From: Aminobacter niigataensis
GTDB lineage: Bacteria > Pseudomonadota > Alphaproteobacteria > Rhizobiales > Rhizobiaceae
Assembly (NCBI RefSeq): GCF_014200015.1
Contig: NZ_JACHOT010000002.1
Span: 62,001 to 126,000 of the forward strand
Length of the DNA: 64,000 nt
Direction: 5' to 3'
The stretch's first letter is position 1. Every line of letters starts with the position of its first letter. A model generated the notes under the pieces. It saw only the letters and a list, made by a program, of their open reading frames with translations, searched no databases and was not told the DNA's origin. This document shows positions 8,831 through 18,312 of the stretch, piece by piece. A program made the position numbers and the translations under genes.

Positions 8831-8872
8831 TCAAACGATTTGAGCTTGAAGCAGATATTGACGCTAACGTCA
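8831..8872. promoter_or_regulatory. two palindromic operator-like sites upstream of etfBA
   Basis: Two perfect short inverted repeats lie in the 220-nt gap before etfB: TCAAA-CGA-TTTGA (8831-8843) and TGACG-CTAA-CGTCA (8859-8872). Such symmetric sites suit a dimeric repressor. The second resembles operators of acyl-CoA catabolism regulators, but that link is inference. No confident -35/-10 pair was found. Confidence 0.35.
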
Positions 8873-9030
8873 GCCACAACTACGTTCCGCCCGCTTGCGG
8901 CAGCCCTCCCGCCACCAAAAGCGCGAGATCAAGTCTGTTTTTCCGCCCAATATGTCGGCAATCGACAATTGCGTCGGCCCGAGCGCTGCTATAGCGCGCC
9001 TAACATCGCTGTTCAGAGAGGTACCAGCCC

Positions 9031-9780
9031 ATGAAAGTTCTCGTCCCGGTGAAGCGGGTTGTCGATGCGAACGTTAAGGTGCGCGTGAAGAGCGACGGCT
9101 CGGGTGTCGAGCTTGCCAACGTCAAGATGGCGATGAACCCGTTCGACGAAATCGCGGTCGAAGAGGCGATCCGGCTCAAGGAAGCCGGCAAGGTCGAGGA
9201 GATCGTGGTGGTCTCGATCGGGCCTGCCCAGGCCCAGGAAACGCTGCGCACGGCACTCGCCATGGGCGCCGACCGCGCCATCCTGGTCAAGGTCGACGAG
9301 GCGGTCGAGCCGCTCGGCGTCGCCAAGGTGCTGAAGGGCGTGGTCGACGCAGAGAAGCCGGGCCTGGTGCTGCTCGGCAAGCAGGCGATCGACGACGACA
9401 GCAATCAGACCGGCCAGATGCTGGCTGCCCTTCTGGGCTGGGCCCAGGGCACCTTCGCCTCGAAGATCGAGCTTGGCGGCGACAAGGCCAGCGTGACGCG
9501 CGAAGTCGACGGCGGCCTGCAGACCGTCGAGCTCAAGATGCCGGCGATCGTGACGGTCGACCTGCGTTTGAACCAGCCGCGCTATGCCTCGCTGCCCAAC
9601 ATCATGAAGGCCAAGAAGAAGCCGCTCGACGAGAAGTCGGCCGCCGACTTCGGCGCCGACGTCACGCCGCGCCTCAAGGTTCTGAAGACCGAGGAGCCGG
9701 GCGGACGCAAGGCAGGCGTCAAGGTCAAGACGGTGGCCGAGCTGGTCGACAAGCTGCGTAACGAAGCCGGCGTGCTGTAA
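9031..9780 (+). CDS. etfB: electron transfer flavoprotein subunit beta
   Basis: Small subunit of the soluble FAD/AMP heterodimer that takes electrons from acyl-CoA and other flavin dehydrogenases and passes them to ETF-ubiquinone oxidoreductase. The 249-residue protein begins [12 protein letters not shown] and contains [15 protein letters not shown] and [13 protein letters not shown], characteristic of EtfB. The ATG is preceded by GAGAGG. etfA follows after 23 nt. Confidence 0.97.
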   Translation: MKVLVPVKRVVDANVKVRVKSDGSGVELANVKMAMNPFDEIAVEEAIRLKEAGKVEEIVVVSIGPAQAQETLRTALAMGADRAILVKVDEAVEPLGVAKVLKGVVDAEKPGLVLLGKQAIDDDSNQTGQMLAALLGWAQGTFASKIELGGDKASVTREVDGGLQTVELKMPAIVTVDLRLNQPRYASLPNIMKAKKKPLDEKSAADFGADVTPRLKVLKTEEPGGRKAGVKVKTVAELVDKLRNEAGVL

Positions 9781-9803
9781 GCGAAGCGAAAGGGATCAAA
9801 AAC

Positions 9804-10733
9804 ATGGCAATTCTCCTCATCGCCGAACACGATAACGCTTCGCTCTCCGACCAGACCGCCAAGGCGCTGTCGGCAGCACAGAAGATCGGTTCCGACATCG
9901 ACGTGCTGGTTGCCGGCAAGGGCGCCAAGGCCGCGGCCGACGCCGCCGCCAAGCTCAAGGGCGTGCGCAAGGTTCTGCTGGCCGAAGCCGACGAACTGGC
10001 CGAGCGCCTGGCCGAGCCGATGGCGGCCCTGGTCGTCTCGCTCGCGCCCAACTACGACACCATCGTCGCTGCCGCGACCTCGACCGGCAAGAACGTCGCC
10101 CCGCGCGTCGCGGCCCTGCTCGACGTCGCCCAGGTGTCGGAGATCATCGAGGTGATCTCGGCCGACACCTTCAAGCGCCCGATCTATGCCGGCAACGCCA
10201 TCCAGACGGTGCAGGCGACCGACGCCAAGAAGGTGATCACCGTGCGCACCGCCTCGTTCCAGGCAACTGGCGAAGGCGGCTCGGCTTCGGTCGAGACGGT
10301 TTCGGCTGCAGCCAATCCCGGCCTGTCCTCGTTTGTCGAGAACAAGCTGTCGGAAAGCGACCGTCCGGAGCTGACCTCGGCCAGGATCATCATCTCGGGC
10401 GGCCGTGCGCTCGGCAGTTCAGAGAAGTTCCAGGAGGTCATCCTGCCGGTCGCCGACAAGCTCGGTGCCGCCGTCGGCGCCTCGCGTGCTGCCGTCGACG
10501 CCGGCTACGCCCCCAACGACTGGCAGGTCGGCCAGACCGGCAAGGTAGTGGCGCCCGACCTCTACATCGCCTGCGGCATCTCGGGTGCGATCCAGCACCT
10601 CGCCGGCATGAAGGATTCCAAGGTCATCGTCGCCATCAACAAGGACGAGGAGGCCCCGATCTTCCAGGTTGCCGACTACGGCATCGTCGGGGATCTGTTC
10701 GTCATCCTGCCGGAACTCGAAAAGGCGCTTTGA
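9804..10733 (+). CDS. etfA: electron transfer flavoprotein subunit alpha
   Basis: The large, FAD-binding ETF subunit, 309 residues. The C-terminal FAD domain is clear in [17 protein letters not shown] and [17 protein letters not shown]. It pairs with EtfB, encoded immediately upstream, in the cytoplasm. A strong hairpin follows the gene, separating it from the dehydrogenase gene downstream, although all three belong to fatty-acid or branched-chain acyl-CoA oxidation. Confidence 0.97.
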   Translation: MAILLIAEHDNASLSDQTAKALSAAQKIGSDIDVLVAGKGAKAAADAAAKLKGVRKVLLAEADELAERLAEPMAALVVSLAPNYDTIVAAATSTGKNVAPRVAALLDVAQVSEIIEVISADTFKRPIYAGNAIQTVQATDAKKVITVRTASFQATGEGGSASVETVSAAANPGLSSFVENKLSESDRPELTSARIIISGGRALGSSEKFQEVILPVADKLGAAVGASRAAVDAGYAPNDWQVGQTGKVVAPDLYIACGISGAIQHLAGMKDSKVIVAINKDEEAPIFQVADYGIVGDLFVILPELEKAL

Positions 10734-10762
10734 CGCCCCAACGAGTGACGTACTAAAATGTG

Positions 10763-10800
10763 ATGGCCGGGGTAGACGATGCTACCCCGGCCATTTAGTT
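10763..10800 (+). terminator. strong hairpin after etfA
   Basis: A perfect 13-bp stem, ATGGCCGGGGTAG/CTACCCCGGCCAT (10763-10775 with 10782-10794), with a 6-nt loop and followed by TTAGTTT. The T tract is weak, but stem stability and placement 30 nt after etfA support a terminator or partial attenuator before hbdA. Confidence 0.75.
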
Positions 10801-10842
10801 TGCATTGCACAAAACTAAAAAGCCTGCGACGGGATAGGTGTG

Positions 10843-11724
10843 ATGACGGGTAAGATCGAGACGATCGGCATTGTCGGCGCTGGCCAGATGGGCGGCGGTA
10901 TCGCACATGTCTCCGCGCTGGCCGGCTACAGCGTGCTGCTCTACGACATTTCTCCGGAACGCATCGAAAAGGGCATCGCCACCATCAACGGCAACCTGGC
11001 GCGCCAGGTCGCGTCGGGCAAGCTCGAGGACCAGGCCCGCAAAGACGCCATGGCCCGCATCGGCTCGGCGCCTGCCATGGCCGACCTCGCCAGCGCCGAC
11101 CTTGTCATCGAGGCGGCGACCGAGGACGAGACGATCAAGCGCAAGATCTATGCGCAGCTCTGTCCGCAGCTGAACCCCGAGGCGATCCTCGCCACCAACA
11201 CCTCCTCTATCTCGATCACCCGCCTGGCCGCCCAGACCGACCGTCCGGAGCGCTTCATCGGCATCCACTTCATGAACCCGGTTCCGGTGATGAAGCTGGT
11301 CGAGCTGGTGCGCGGCATCGCCACCGAAGACAAGACCTTCGAGGCCGCCAAGGACTATGTCCGCCACCTCGACAAGACGGTAACGGTGTCGGAAGATTTT
11401 CCGGCCTTCATCGTCAACCGCATCCTTCTGCCGATGATCAACGAGGCGATCTACACGCTCTATGAGGGCGTCGGCACCGTCGAAGCCATCGACACCGCCA
11501 TGAAGCTTGGCGCCAACCATCCGATGGGCCCGCTGCAGCTGGCCGACTTCATCGGCCTCGACACCTGCCTGTCGATCATGCAGGTGCTGCATGACGGCCT
11601 GTCGGACTCGAAATACCGCCCCTGCCCGCTGCTGGTGAAATATGTCGAAGCCGGCTGGCTCGGCCGCAAGACCGGGCGCGGTTTCTACGATTACCGCGGC
11701 GAGCACCCCGTTCCGACGCGCTGA
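10843..11724 (+). CDS. 3-hydroxybutyryl-CoA dehydrogenase
   Basis: NAD-dependent 3-hydroxyacyl-CoA dehydrogenase of 293 residues, acting in fatty-acid or poly-hydroxybutyrate metabolism. The Rossmann loop [10 protein letters not shown] is at residues 11-20. The substrate motif [15 protein letters not shown] contains the catalytic histidine, and the C-terminal half includes [13 protein letters not shown] and [16 protein letters not shown] lies directly upstream at 10840; the ATG is preferred because of its spacing to GGATAGG. The setting behind etfBA fits electron flow from beta-oxidation. Confidence 0.93.
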   Translation: MTGKIETIGIVGAGQMGGGIAHVSALAGYSVLLYDISPERIEKGIATINGNLARQVASGKLEDQARKDAMARIGSAPAMADLASADLVIEAATEDETIKRKIYAQLCPQLNPEAILATNTSSISITRLAAQTDRPERFIGIHFMNPVPVMKLVELVRGIATEDKTFEAAKDYVRHLDKTVTVSEDFPAFIVNRILLPMINEAIYTLYEGVGTVEAIDTAMKLGANHPMGPLQLADFIGLDTCLSIMQVLHDGLSDSKYRPCPLLVKYVEAGWLGRKTGRGFYDYRGEHPVPTR

Positions 11725-11730
11725 TCGCCT

Positions 11731-12543
11731 TCAGTTCAAGAGGCTGGGCGCAAGCCAGCCGGGCGTCAAGTCCGGCGGCATCGGCGCAAGCTCGACGCGA
11801 TTGCGCCCCGCGCCCTTGGCTTCGTAGAGATGCAGGTCGGCGACGCGGAAAAGCTCCTCGAAGCCGACCGGGCTGTTGAACACCGCCCCGCCGACGCTGA
11901 CCGTCAGCCGATGGAGCCGGCCGGCAGGCTGGAACGGAGCCTCCGCCACCGAACGGCGGATGCGCTCAGCGATGTCGGCGGCATTGACCGGCGACGCTCC
12001 CGGCAGAAAGACCGCGAACTCCTCGCCACCGAGGCGGCCGAGCATGTCGTCCGAGCGCAGGCAAGGCTGGATCGCGGCGACGATGACGCGCAGCGCCACA
12101 TCGCCCTCGGCATGGCCGAAACTGTCGTTGATCGTCTTGAAGTGGTCGGCATCGATGACCAGCAGCGCGCCCATGGTGCGCTGGTTGCGACGTGCGATCT
12201 CGCGCGCCAGCACGTCGTTGACACGGCTGGAGAATGCACCCCGGTTGAGGCAGGCGGTCAGGGCATCGGTCGATGCAGCGACGACGAGCTTGTGGTTGAC
12301 GATCGCCAGTTCGCGCAATTTCAGCGTCAGGTAGAAGAACAGCGGCGCCGCCAGCAGGATCGGAACCACGGTCGCCTCGATCAGCACCAGGTCGAAGACC
12401 TCGGCGCCGGCATTTTGGAAAAGCACGAAGGTAACAGCGAGCGAAAACGCGACGCAGCCAAGCGTTCCGAACACCGTCCAGCCGGCCAGTTGCAGCCACG
12501 CGCTCCACGACAGCTTCTTCAACGATGCCCGCAATGCCGCCAC
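11731..12543 (-). CDS. membrane-anchored diguanylate cyclase (GGDEF)
   Basis: Makes the second messenger cyclic-di-GMP from two GTP. The 270-residue protein has two N-terminal helices (about 17-42 and 50-73) and then a GGDEF domain with an intact GGEEF active site. An RxxD inhibitory site (RSDD) lies exactly five residues before it, so product feedback inhibition is expected. There is no separate sensory domain. The GTG at 12543 abuts an AAGGAG; the TTG at 12534 has better spacing and may be the true start. Confidence 0.92.
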   Translation of the reverse strand: MAALRASLKKLSWSAWLQLAGWTVFGTLGCVAFSLAVTFVLFQNAGAEVFDLVLIEATVVPILLAAPLFFYLTLKLRELAIVNHKLVVAASTDALTACLNRGAFSSRVNDVLAREIARRNQRTMGALLVIDADHFKTINDSFGHAEGDVALRVIVAAIQPCLRSDDMLGRLGGEEFAVFLPGASPVNAADIAERIRRSVAEAPFQPAGRLHRLTVSVGGAVFNSPVGFEELFRVADLHLYEAKGAGRNRVELAPMPPDLTPGWLAPSLLN

Positions 12544-12653
12544 CTCCTTGATCCTACACCGATCTTCGGTCGAGCGGCATGAACAACAGGTTATCGCCGG
12601 CGCTCAAATGCAAGCGATGTGGCGATCGGTTGCGGTTGCGGTTGTTGGGTTGT

Positions 12654-12734
12654 GCGTCCTTCGACAGGCTCAGAATAAGGATCTCAGGCGAACGTCAGCG
12701 CAAACTCCCTCATCCTGAGCCTGTCGAAGGACGC
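12654..12734. repeat. palindromic intergenic repeat, 20-bp arms
   Basis: Arms GCGTCCTTCGACAGGCTCAG (12654-12673) and its exact reverse complement (12715-12734) enclose 41 nt. Close relatives of these arms recur at 21625-21757. The 234-nt gap between the cyclase and ugpC holds little else. The 3' ends of neither flanking gene face the element, so it is likely a dispersed repeat rather than a terminator. Confidence 0.85.
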
Positions 12735-12777
12735 AAGACGGCACGACCGCGCTGCTGGCCCGCGCAATCGCCAAGCA

Positions 12778-13824
12778 TCAGACCCGTTTGCCGTCGCTGC
12801 CGAAGAAATGCACCTTCTCGCGCCGGGCGAGCACCGGCAACTGGTCGCCGACGGCCACGGCAGTGCGGCCGGGCACCCGAACGACGATCCGCCCGCCGGC
12901 GGCCTCGCAGTAGAGAAAACTCTCCGCACCGACCGGCTCGACGCCCAGGACGCGGGCCATGAGCCGAAGCCCGCCTTCCGACGCGGCGCCATCCGCACCG
13001 ACTTCGCAATCCTCCGGCCTGAAGCCGATCGTCGCAGCATTGGCGGGAATCGCCGGCAGCGACACCGCGCCCTCAAGCTGGCCGCTGCGCAGCGGCAGGA
13101 GGTTCATCGGCGGCGCGCCGATGAAGGAGGCGACGAATGTCGAGGCGGGCTTTTCGTAGATGTCGAGCGGCGCGCCGAGCTGTTCGACGAGGCCGGCATT
13201 CATCACCACCAGCACGTCGGCCAGCGTCATGGCCTCAAGCTGGTCGTGGGTGACGTAGACCGAGGTGACGCCGAGTTTGCGCTGCAGGCTCTTGATCTCG
13301 ACGCGCATCTGGCCACGCAGCTTGGCGTCGAGGTTGGACAGCGGCTCGTCGAAGAGGAAGACCTTGGGGCTGCGCACGATGGCGCGGCCCATGGCGACGC
13401 GCTGACGCTGGCCGCCCGACAGTTCGCGCGGGCGCCGCTCGAGCAGATGGGCGAGCTCCAGCGTCTCGGCAGTGGTGCGGACGCGCTTGTCGATCTCGTC
13501 CTTCGGCATGCCGCGGTTGCGCAGGCCGTAGGCCATGTTGTCGTAGACCTTCATATGCGGGTAAAGCGCATAGTTCTGGAACACCATGGCGATGTCGCGC
13601 TCGGTCGGGCCGATGGCGTTGACCACCTTGCCGTCGATCGAGCAGGTTCCGGCCGAGATCGTCTCCAGGCCGGCGATCATCCTGAGCAAGGTCGACTTGC
13701 CGCAGCCGGACGGCCCGACGAGCACGCACAGCTCCTTGTCGGGAATGGCGATGGAAACGCCCTTCACCGCCTCGACCCCGCCCGGGTAGACCTTCTTGAC
13801 GTCCTTGAGATCGACGGTTGCCAT
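12778..13824 (-). CDS. ugpC: glycerol-3-phosphate ABC transporter ATP-binding protein
   Basis: The ATPase of the importer, 348 residues. It contains Walker [10 protein letters not shown], the signature LSGGQRQRV, Walker B VFLFDEP and the switch histidine in THDQ. Roughly 110 C-terminal residues form the MalK/UgpC-type regulatory domain. Its ATG overlaps the last base of the ugpE stop (TAATG), so the two are translationally coupled. It is the last gene of the ugpBAEC order. A very long reading frame continues upstream but is out of register with ugpE and is not used. Confidence 0.92.
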   Translation of the reverse strand: MATVDLKDVKKVYPGGVEAVKGVSIAIPDKELCVLVGPSGCGKSTLLRMIAGLETISAGTCSIDGKVVNAIGPTERDIAMVFQNYALYPHMKVYDNMAYGLRNRGMPKDEIDKRVRTTAETLELAHLLERRPRELSGGQRQRVAMGRAIVRSPKVFLFDEPLSNLDAKLRGQMRVEIKSLQRKLGVTSVYVTHDQLEAMTLADVLVVMNAGLVEQLGAPLDIYEKPASTFVASFIGAPPMNLLPLRSGQLEGAVSLPAIPANAATIGFRPEDCEVGADGAASEGGLRLMARVLGVEPVGAESFLYCEAAGGRIVVRVPGRTAVAVGDQLPVLARREKVHFFGSDGKRV

Positions 13825-14672
13825 TATTTCTCCGTATCGACGAGGCCGCGGACGAACCAGCGCTGCATCAGCACCACGACCAGGATGGGCGGCACGATGG
13901 CCAGCATGGAAGTGACCATGACCAGATGCCATTCGGTGTCGGCATCGGCGAACGAGATCATCTTCCTGAGCGCAATGACGATGGTGTTCATGTCGTTGCG
14001 GTTGGTGACGAGCAGCGGCCAGAGATATTGCGTCCAGCCATAGATGAAGAGGATGACGAACAGCGCCGCGATGTTGGTGCGCGACAGTGGCAGGAGGATA
14101 TCCCAGAAGAAGCGCCATGGCCCGGCGCCATCGACGCGCGCGGCCTCGACCAGCTCGCCCGGGATGGTGAGGAAGAACTGGCGGAACAAAAGCGTCGCCG
14201 TCGCCGACGCGATCAGCGGCACGATCAACCCGGTATAGGTGTCGATCAGGCCGAAATCGACCATCACCTTGTAGGTCGGCAGTATGCGCACCTCGACCGG
14301 CAGCATCAGCGTGATGAAGATCAGCCAGAAGAACGTCATCCTGAGCGGGAAGCGGAAGAACACGATGGCATAGGCCGACAGCAGCGAAATGATGATCTTG
14401 CCGATGGCGATGCCGAGCGCGACGACCGTGGTGTTGAACAGCAGTGTCGCCACGCTGACCCCGCCGATGCGCCCCACCCCGCCGAACAGCGCCTCGGAAT
14501 AGTTCTCGACGAAACGATCGCCGGGCAGGAGCGGCAGCGGCGGACGCAGGATGGTCTGCAGCGAATGCGTCGAGGCGACGAAGGTGTAGTAGATCGGAAA
14601 CGCCACGATCAGGATGCCGAGCACCAGCACCAGGTGGGCGATGAACGTGCGGATGGGGGAATTGTCGATCAT
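13824..14672 (-). CDS. ugpE: glycerol-3-phosphate ABC transporter permease UgpE
   Basis: One of two membrane subunits, 282 residues with six predicted helices. The ABC-permease EAA loop is [24 protein letters not shown], which contacts the ATPase. The ATG at 14672 ([10 protein letters not shown]) is chosen because upstream codons belong to a RIME-like repeat, not to coding sequence. It pairs with UgpA. Confidence 0.92.
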   Translation of the reverse strand: MIDNSPIRTFIAHLVLVLGILIVAFPIYYTFVASTHSLQTILRPPLPLLPGDRFVENYSEALFGGVGRIGGVSVATLLFNTTVVALGIAIGKIIISLLSAYAIVFFRFPLRMTFFWLIFITLMLPVEVRILPTYKVMVDFGLIDTYTGLIVPLIASATATLLFRQFFLTIPGELVEAARVDGAGPWRFFWDILLPLSRTNIAALFVILFIYGWTQYLWPLLVTNRNDMNTIVIALRKMISFADADTEWHLVMVTSMLAIVPPILVVVLMQRWFVRGLVDTEK

Positions 14673-14689
14673 GGGTAGACACCGCCCTC

Positions 14690-14851
14690 CCTTCTCCCCC
14701 TGCGGGAGAAGGTGTCGCCGAAGGCGACGGATGAGGGGTGTTCCAGCAAGCACTCGGTCGCGAGTTTGGTGGGACGAAGGCCTGCGCCCTGTCCAACACC
14801 CCTCATCCGACCTCGCTGCGATCGGCCACCTTCTCCCACAAGGGGAGAAGG
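14690..14851. repeat. RIME-like composite palindrome inside the ugp operon
   Basis: Three nested inverted repeats fill the ugpA-ugpE gap: CCTTCTCCC/GGGAGAAGG hairpins at 14690-14712 and 14829-14851, and between them 15-bp arms CGGATGAGGGGTGTT (14728-14742) with their exact complement (14795-14809). This mosaic of palindromes is typical of rhizobial intergenic mosaic elements. Confidence 0.85.
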
Positions 14852-14861
14852 CAAAAACATC

Positions 14862-15746
14862 TCACCCATAGTGCACCTTCTTCTCGACATAGCGGAACTG
14901 GACGGCGGTGAGCGCAATCACGATGACCATCAGGATCACCGACTGCGCCGCCGAGTCACCGAGGATCAGATTGACGAAGCCGTCGTTGTAGACCTTGTAG
15001 ACCAGCGTCTCGGTGGCCTTGCCCGGCCCGCCGCCGGTGACGGCGTGGATGATGCCGAAGGTGTCGAAGAAGGCGTAGACGGTGTTGACGACCAGCAGAA
15101 AGAAGGTGGTCGGCGCAAGCAGCGGAAAGACGATCGTCCAGAAGCGCTTGAATGGTTTGGCGCCATCAATGGCTGCCGCCTCGATCAAGGTCTTCGGGAT
15201 CGCCTGCAGGCCGGCGACGAAGAACAGGAAATTGTAGCTGATCTGCTTCCACGAGGCGGCGGCAACGACCAGCACCATCGCCTGCTCGCCGTCGAGCAGA
15301 GGGTCCCAGTTGATGCCGAGCCAGCGCAGGCCATAGGCGAGTGAGCCGATCGACGGGTTGAACAGGAACAGCCACAGCATGCCGGCAATCGCCGGCGCGA
15401 CCGCATAGGGCCAGATCATCAGCGTGCGGTAGACGCCGCGGCCGCGGATGACCTTTTCGGCCATGACGGCGAGCAGCAAAGCCGTGCCCATCGCGACGGC
15501 TGCGGTGGCAATTGAAAATACCGCCGTGACCTGGATCGAATTGAGATAGTTGGGGTCCGACAGGACCTTCTTGAAATTCGCGAACCAGACGAACTTCGAC
15601 GACAGGCCGAACGGGTCTTCCCGGAGCATCGACTGGCGCAGCGCCTGGCTGGCCGGCCAGTAGAAAAAGACCAGCGTGATCGCCAGCTGCGGGGCGACCA
15701 GCAGGTAGGGCAGGATCTTGTTGGGAAAGACGACGCGTGGGGACAA
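14862..15746 (-). CDS. ugpA: glycerol-3-phosphate ABC transporter permease UgpA
   Basis: The other membrane subunit, 294 residues and six helices. The N-terminal [20 protein letters not shown] is typical of UgpA-type permeases, and the EAA loop reads [20 protein letters not shown]. It lies between two RIME-like elements that separate it from ugpB upstream and ugpE downstream. It forms the translocation channel with UgpE. Confidence 0.92.
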   Translation of the reverse strand: MSPRVVFPNKILPYLLVAPQLAITLVFFYWPASQALRQSMLREDPFGLSSKFVWFANFKKVLSDPNYLNSIQVTAVFSIATAAVAMGTALLLAVMAEKVIRGRGVYRTLMIWPYAVAPAIAGMLWLFLFNPSIGSLAYGLRWLGINWDPLLDGEQAMVLVVAAASWKQISYNFLFFVAGLQAIPKTLIEAAAIDGAKPFKRFWTIVFPLLAPTTFFLLVVNTVYAFFDTFGIIHAVTGGGPGKATETLVYKVYNDGFVNLILGDSAAQSVILMVIVIALTAVQFRYVEKKVHYG

Positions 15747-15781
15747 TGAGAGCCTCGTGACGAACGTCGAACGTCAATGCC

Positions 15782-15896
15782 GCCCCTCATCCGCCTGCCG
15801 GCACCTTCTCCCCGTGAAAGACGGGAGAAGGAACAAGCGGGAACGTGGATGCCCCCTCTCCCCGTTTTTCACGGGGAGAGGGTAATGGTGAGGGGC
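15782..15896. repeat. RIME-like composite palindrome between ugpB and ugpA
   Basis: Two stem-loops, CCTTCTCCCCGT/ACGGGAGAAGG (15804-15831) and a perfect 12-bp CCCTCTCCCCGT/ACGGGGAGAGGG (15854-15882), are bracketed by outer arms GCCCCTCA/TGAGGGGC (15782-15789, 15889-15896). It is the same mosaic type as at 14690. It sits just after the ugpB stop, where it could protect the ugpB message from 3' decay. Confidence 0.85.
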
Positions 15897-15918
15897 AATT
15901 CTGGGCCTGGCGTCCGGC

Positions 15919-17229
15919 TTAGTTTCCGATCGCTTCCTGGATCGCCTTGTTGCCGCGCGCAACGATGTTGTCGAGTGCCTGCTGGGCGGTCTGCTGACCG
16001 GCGAGCATCTTCTCGTACTCTTCGTTCTGGATGTCGCGGACCTGCGGCAGGTTGACGAGGCGGACGCCCTTCGAGTTTTCGGTCGGCGCCTTGCCCATCA
16101 TCTGCTTGATCGGAATCTCGCGGGCCGGGTTCTTGTCGTAGAAGCCCGACTTCTTGGTTTCCTCGTAGGCCGCGAGCGTGACCGGCAGGTAGCCCGAGAC
16201 CTGGTGCAGCCGCGCCTGGATCGGCGTCTGCGACAGGAAGTTGAAGAAGGCGCCGACGCCCTTGTATTGCTCTTCCGGCAGGCCGGCGAAGATCCACAGC
16301 GATGCGCCGCCGGGGATGGTGTTCTGCGGCGCGCCCGCAGCATCGGCTTCGTAGGGCAACTGGCCGGTGCCGTAGTTCATGCCCGACTTGACGATGTCGC
16401 CAAGACCACCGGAGGACTCGGTGAAGATGCCGCATTCGCCTGCGAGGAAGATCTGCTTGGCCTCGGAGGTGCGGCCGCCATATTTGAACGTGCCGTCCTT
16501 GGCGAGATCGGCAAGCTCCTGGAAGTGCTTGACGAAGGCCGGAGCGTTGATCTTGAGCTCGACGTCGGTGCCGCCGATGCCGTTTTCATTGGTGCCGTAG
16601 GACAGGTTGTTCCAGGCGGCGAAATTCTCGGTGTGGATCCAGGTCAGCCAGGTCGAGGTAAAGCCGCAAGGTGCAGCACCGCTCGACTTGATCTTTTTGG
16701 CGGCGTCCCAGACCTCGCCCCAGGTCTTGGGCGGATTGTCGACGTCGAGGCCGGCTTTCTGGAAGATGTCCTTGTTGTAGTAGAGGATCGGCGAGGACGA
16801 GTTGTACGGGAACGACAACATGGTGCCGTCGGGCTTGGAATAATAGGCGACGATGCCCGGCAGGTACTGGCTCTTGTCGAAGGCCTGGCCGCCCATCGAC
16901 AGGATTTCGGCGACCGGCTTGATGGCGCCTTCGGCACCCATCATCGTGCCCGTGCCTGCATCGAAGACCTGCATGATCGTCGGCGGCTGCTTGGCGCGGA
17001 ACGCGGCGATGCCGGCATTAAGCGTCTCGGGATAGGTGCCCTTGAAGACCGGAACGACCTTGTATTCGCTCTGGCTCTCGTTGAATTCCTTGGAAAGCTG
17101 GTCGACGACCTCGTTGTTCGCGCCGGTCATGGCGTGCCACCATGAAATCTCGGTGACGGCGAAGGCGGAGGTGCTGGACAACAGCGTCATGGTGGCGGCA
17201 ACACCGGCCGCGAAGCCTAGGGTCTTCAT
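15919..17229 (-). CDS. ugpB: sn-glycerol-3-phosphate ABC transporter substrate-binding protein
   Basis: Periplasmic receptor that captures glycerol-3-phosphate or its diesters for the UgpAEC importer. The 436-residue protein has a cleavable signal peptide ending near STSAFA, then VTEISWWHAMTGANNE, SFPYNSSSPILYYNKDIF and GGASLWIFAGLP, all characteristic of UgpB. It is the first gene of the operon. The ATG has a GGGAGCGAG ribosome site, and a PHO box lies 63 nt upstream. Confidence 0.94.
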   Translation of the reverse strand: MKTLGFAAGVAATMTLLSSTSAFAVTEISWWHAMTGANNEVVDQLSKEFNESQSEYKVVPVFKGTYPETLNAGIAAFRAKQPPTIMQVFDAGTGTMMGAEGAIKPVAEILSMGGQAFDKSQYLPGIVAYYSKPDGTMLSFPYNSSSPILYYNKDIFQKAGLDVDNPPKTWGEVWDAAKKIKSSGAAPCGFTSTWLTWIHTENFAAWNNLSYGTNENGIGGTDVELKINAPAFVKHFQELADLAKDGTFKYGGRTSEAKQIFLAGECGIFTESSGGLGDIVKSGMNYGTGQLPYEADAAGAPQNTIPGGASLWIFAGLPEEQYKGVGAFFNFLSQTPIQARLHQVSGYLPVTLAAYEETKKSGFYDKNPAREIPIKQMMGKAPTENSKGVRLVNLPQVRDIQNEEYEKMLAGQQTAQQALDNIVARGNKAIQEAIGN

Positions 17230-17277
17230 TGTCTCGCTCCCGTTCTGGTTGGCGAAATGTTTAGTTCCGCGGGGAGC

Positions 17278-17309
17278 AGTATTGTCGGATTATGACAGCG
17301 CTACAACAG
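17278..17309 (-). promoter_or_regulatory. PHO box and -10 of ugpB
   Basis: The minus strand reads CTGTTGT-AGCG-CTGTCAT (17309 to 17292): two 7-bp direct repeats spaced by 4 nt, the second identical to the PhoB half-site and the first matching 5 of 7. A candidate -10, AATACT (17283-17278), follows after 8 nt, the arrangement of PhoB-activated promoters. Phosphate-starvation control of ugp is established in other bacteria. The rest of the 355-nt gap (17230-17584) holds only the tlpA terminator. Confidence 0.75.
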
Positions 17310-17483
17310 TTTTGTATTGATCGTATGAAGGGCGCATTTGGCGCACTTCATTTTCACTTGCGTTGCAACCTGGCAATGAATATTCGGATCGTTCGAAAAC
17401 GAAACCGAATTGCCGACAATTAGGCGCATCTGAATTACCGGCAACGCCGGCTAACGAAAGGCACGGCCAACGCCGTCAGACAA

Positions 17484-17521
17484 CGAAAAAGCCTTTCGCG
17501 CACGAATGGCGCGAAAGGCTT
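17484..17521 (-). terminator. Rho-independent terminator of tlpA
   Basis: The minus strand has a 12-bp stem AAGCCTTTCGCG/CGCGAAAGGCTT with a 9-nt loop, followed by TTTTTCG. It lies about 65 nt beyond the tlpA stop. Confidence 0.85.
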
Positions 17522-17584
17522 CGCCTTCGCTTTGCAATCTGGAATTGCAGTCGGCAAAACGACTGCGGTGTGGAAACGCCGGGC

Positions 17585-18280
17585 TTATTTGGCCAGCGCC
17601 GCCTCGATGAGCTTCTTGGCGTCGGGGCTGGCCCATTCCGCCGGGCCGTTCATGTTGGCGAGCAGGCAGCCTTCGCCGTCGACCAGCAGCGTCACCGGCA
17701 GGCCCAGCGCCAGGCCGCGCTTCTTGAGGTCATTGAAGACGGCAAGCGTGTTGTCTCTGTAGTAGCCGAGCGAGGTGATGCCGATCTCGTCGAGGAACTT
17801 CTTTGGCTTGGTGTCGTCGCCGGTGTCGACGTTGACCGCCACGACCTCGAAATTCTCGCTGCCCATCTCGCGCTCCAGCGCATCGAGCGCCGGCATTTCG
17901 GCGCGGCAGGGCGCGCACCATGTCGCCCAGAGATTGATCAGCAACGTGCGGCCCCCATGATCGGCCACCGTCATCGGCTTGCCCTCGGGGTCGTTGAAGG
18001 CGAGCTTCTTCAGCGACTGCGGCGGATCGGCCGGCATCATTGCCGCCACCTGGCCGGTGGCTGCGGCCCCGACCGCCTTGGCGATGTCCGCCTTGGCGGC
18101 ACAAACCTTGTCCTCGGCGCTTGCGTCCGCGCTCGTATCAGTGGCGAGCTGAGGCGCAGAGGCGTTGTTGCCAGGAAGGGTGCTGCTGACATATACCGCG
18201 ACCGCGCCGGCGATCACGCCTGCAACGGCGGCTAGGACGATATGGCGTGGCGCGGGGATCATTTTTCTGCGGTCCGACAT
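17585..18280 (-). CDS. tlpA: TlpA-type thiol:disulfide interchange protein
   Basis: A membrane-anchored periplasmic thioredoxin of 231 residues that keeps thiols reduced for cytochrome oxidase assembly. Residues 12-33 form the N-terminal anchor. The active site is W121-C122-A-P-C125 in [15 protein letters not shown], and the cis-proline lies in [10 protein letters not shown]. It is divergent from argH with a 32-nt gap, the arrangement often seen in rhizobia. Its own terminator follows. Confidence 0.9.
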   Translation of the reverse strand: MSDRRKMIPAPRHIVLAAVAGVIAGAVAVYVSSTLPGNNASAPQLATDTSADASAEDKVCAAKADIAKAVGAAATGQVAAMMPADPPQSLKKLAFNDPEGKPMTVADHGGRTLLINLWATWCAPCRAEMPALDALEREMGSENFEVVAVNVDTGDDTKPKKFLDEIGITSLGYYRDNTLAVFNDLKKRGLALGLPVTLLVDGEGCLLANMNGPAEWASPDAKKLIEAALAK

Positions 18281-18312
18281 CTAATCAATTTTCTCCGGAG
18301 CCCGGTATCACG

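Noticed and set aside
12778-14799. A single 673-residue open frame spanning ugpC and the ugpE region
   Set aside because: Only the last 348 codons read as an ABC ATPase. The upstream part is arginine/histidine-rich frame-shadow of ugpE, and the TAATG junction gives a clear ugpC start.
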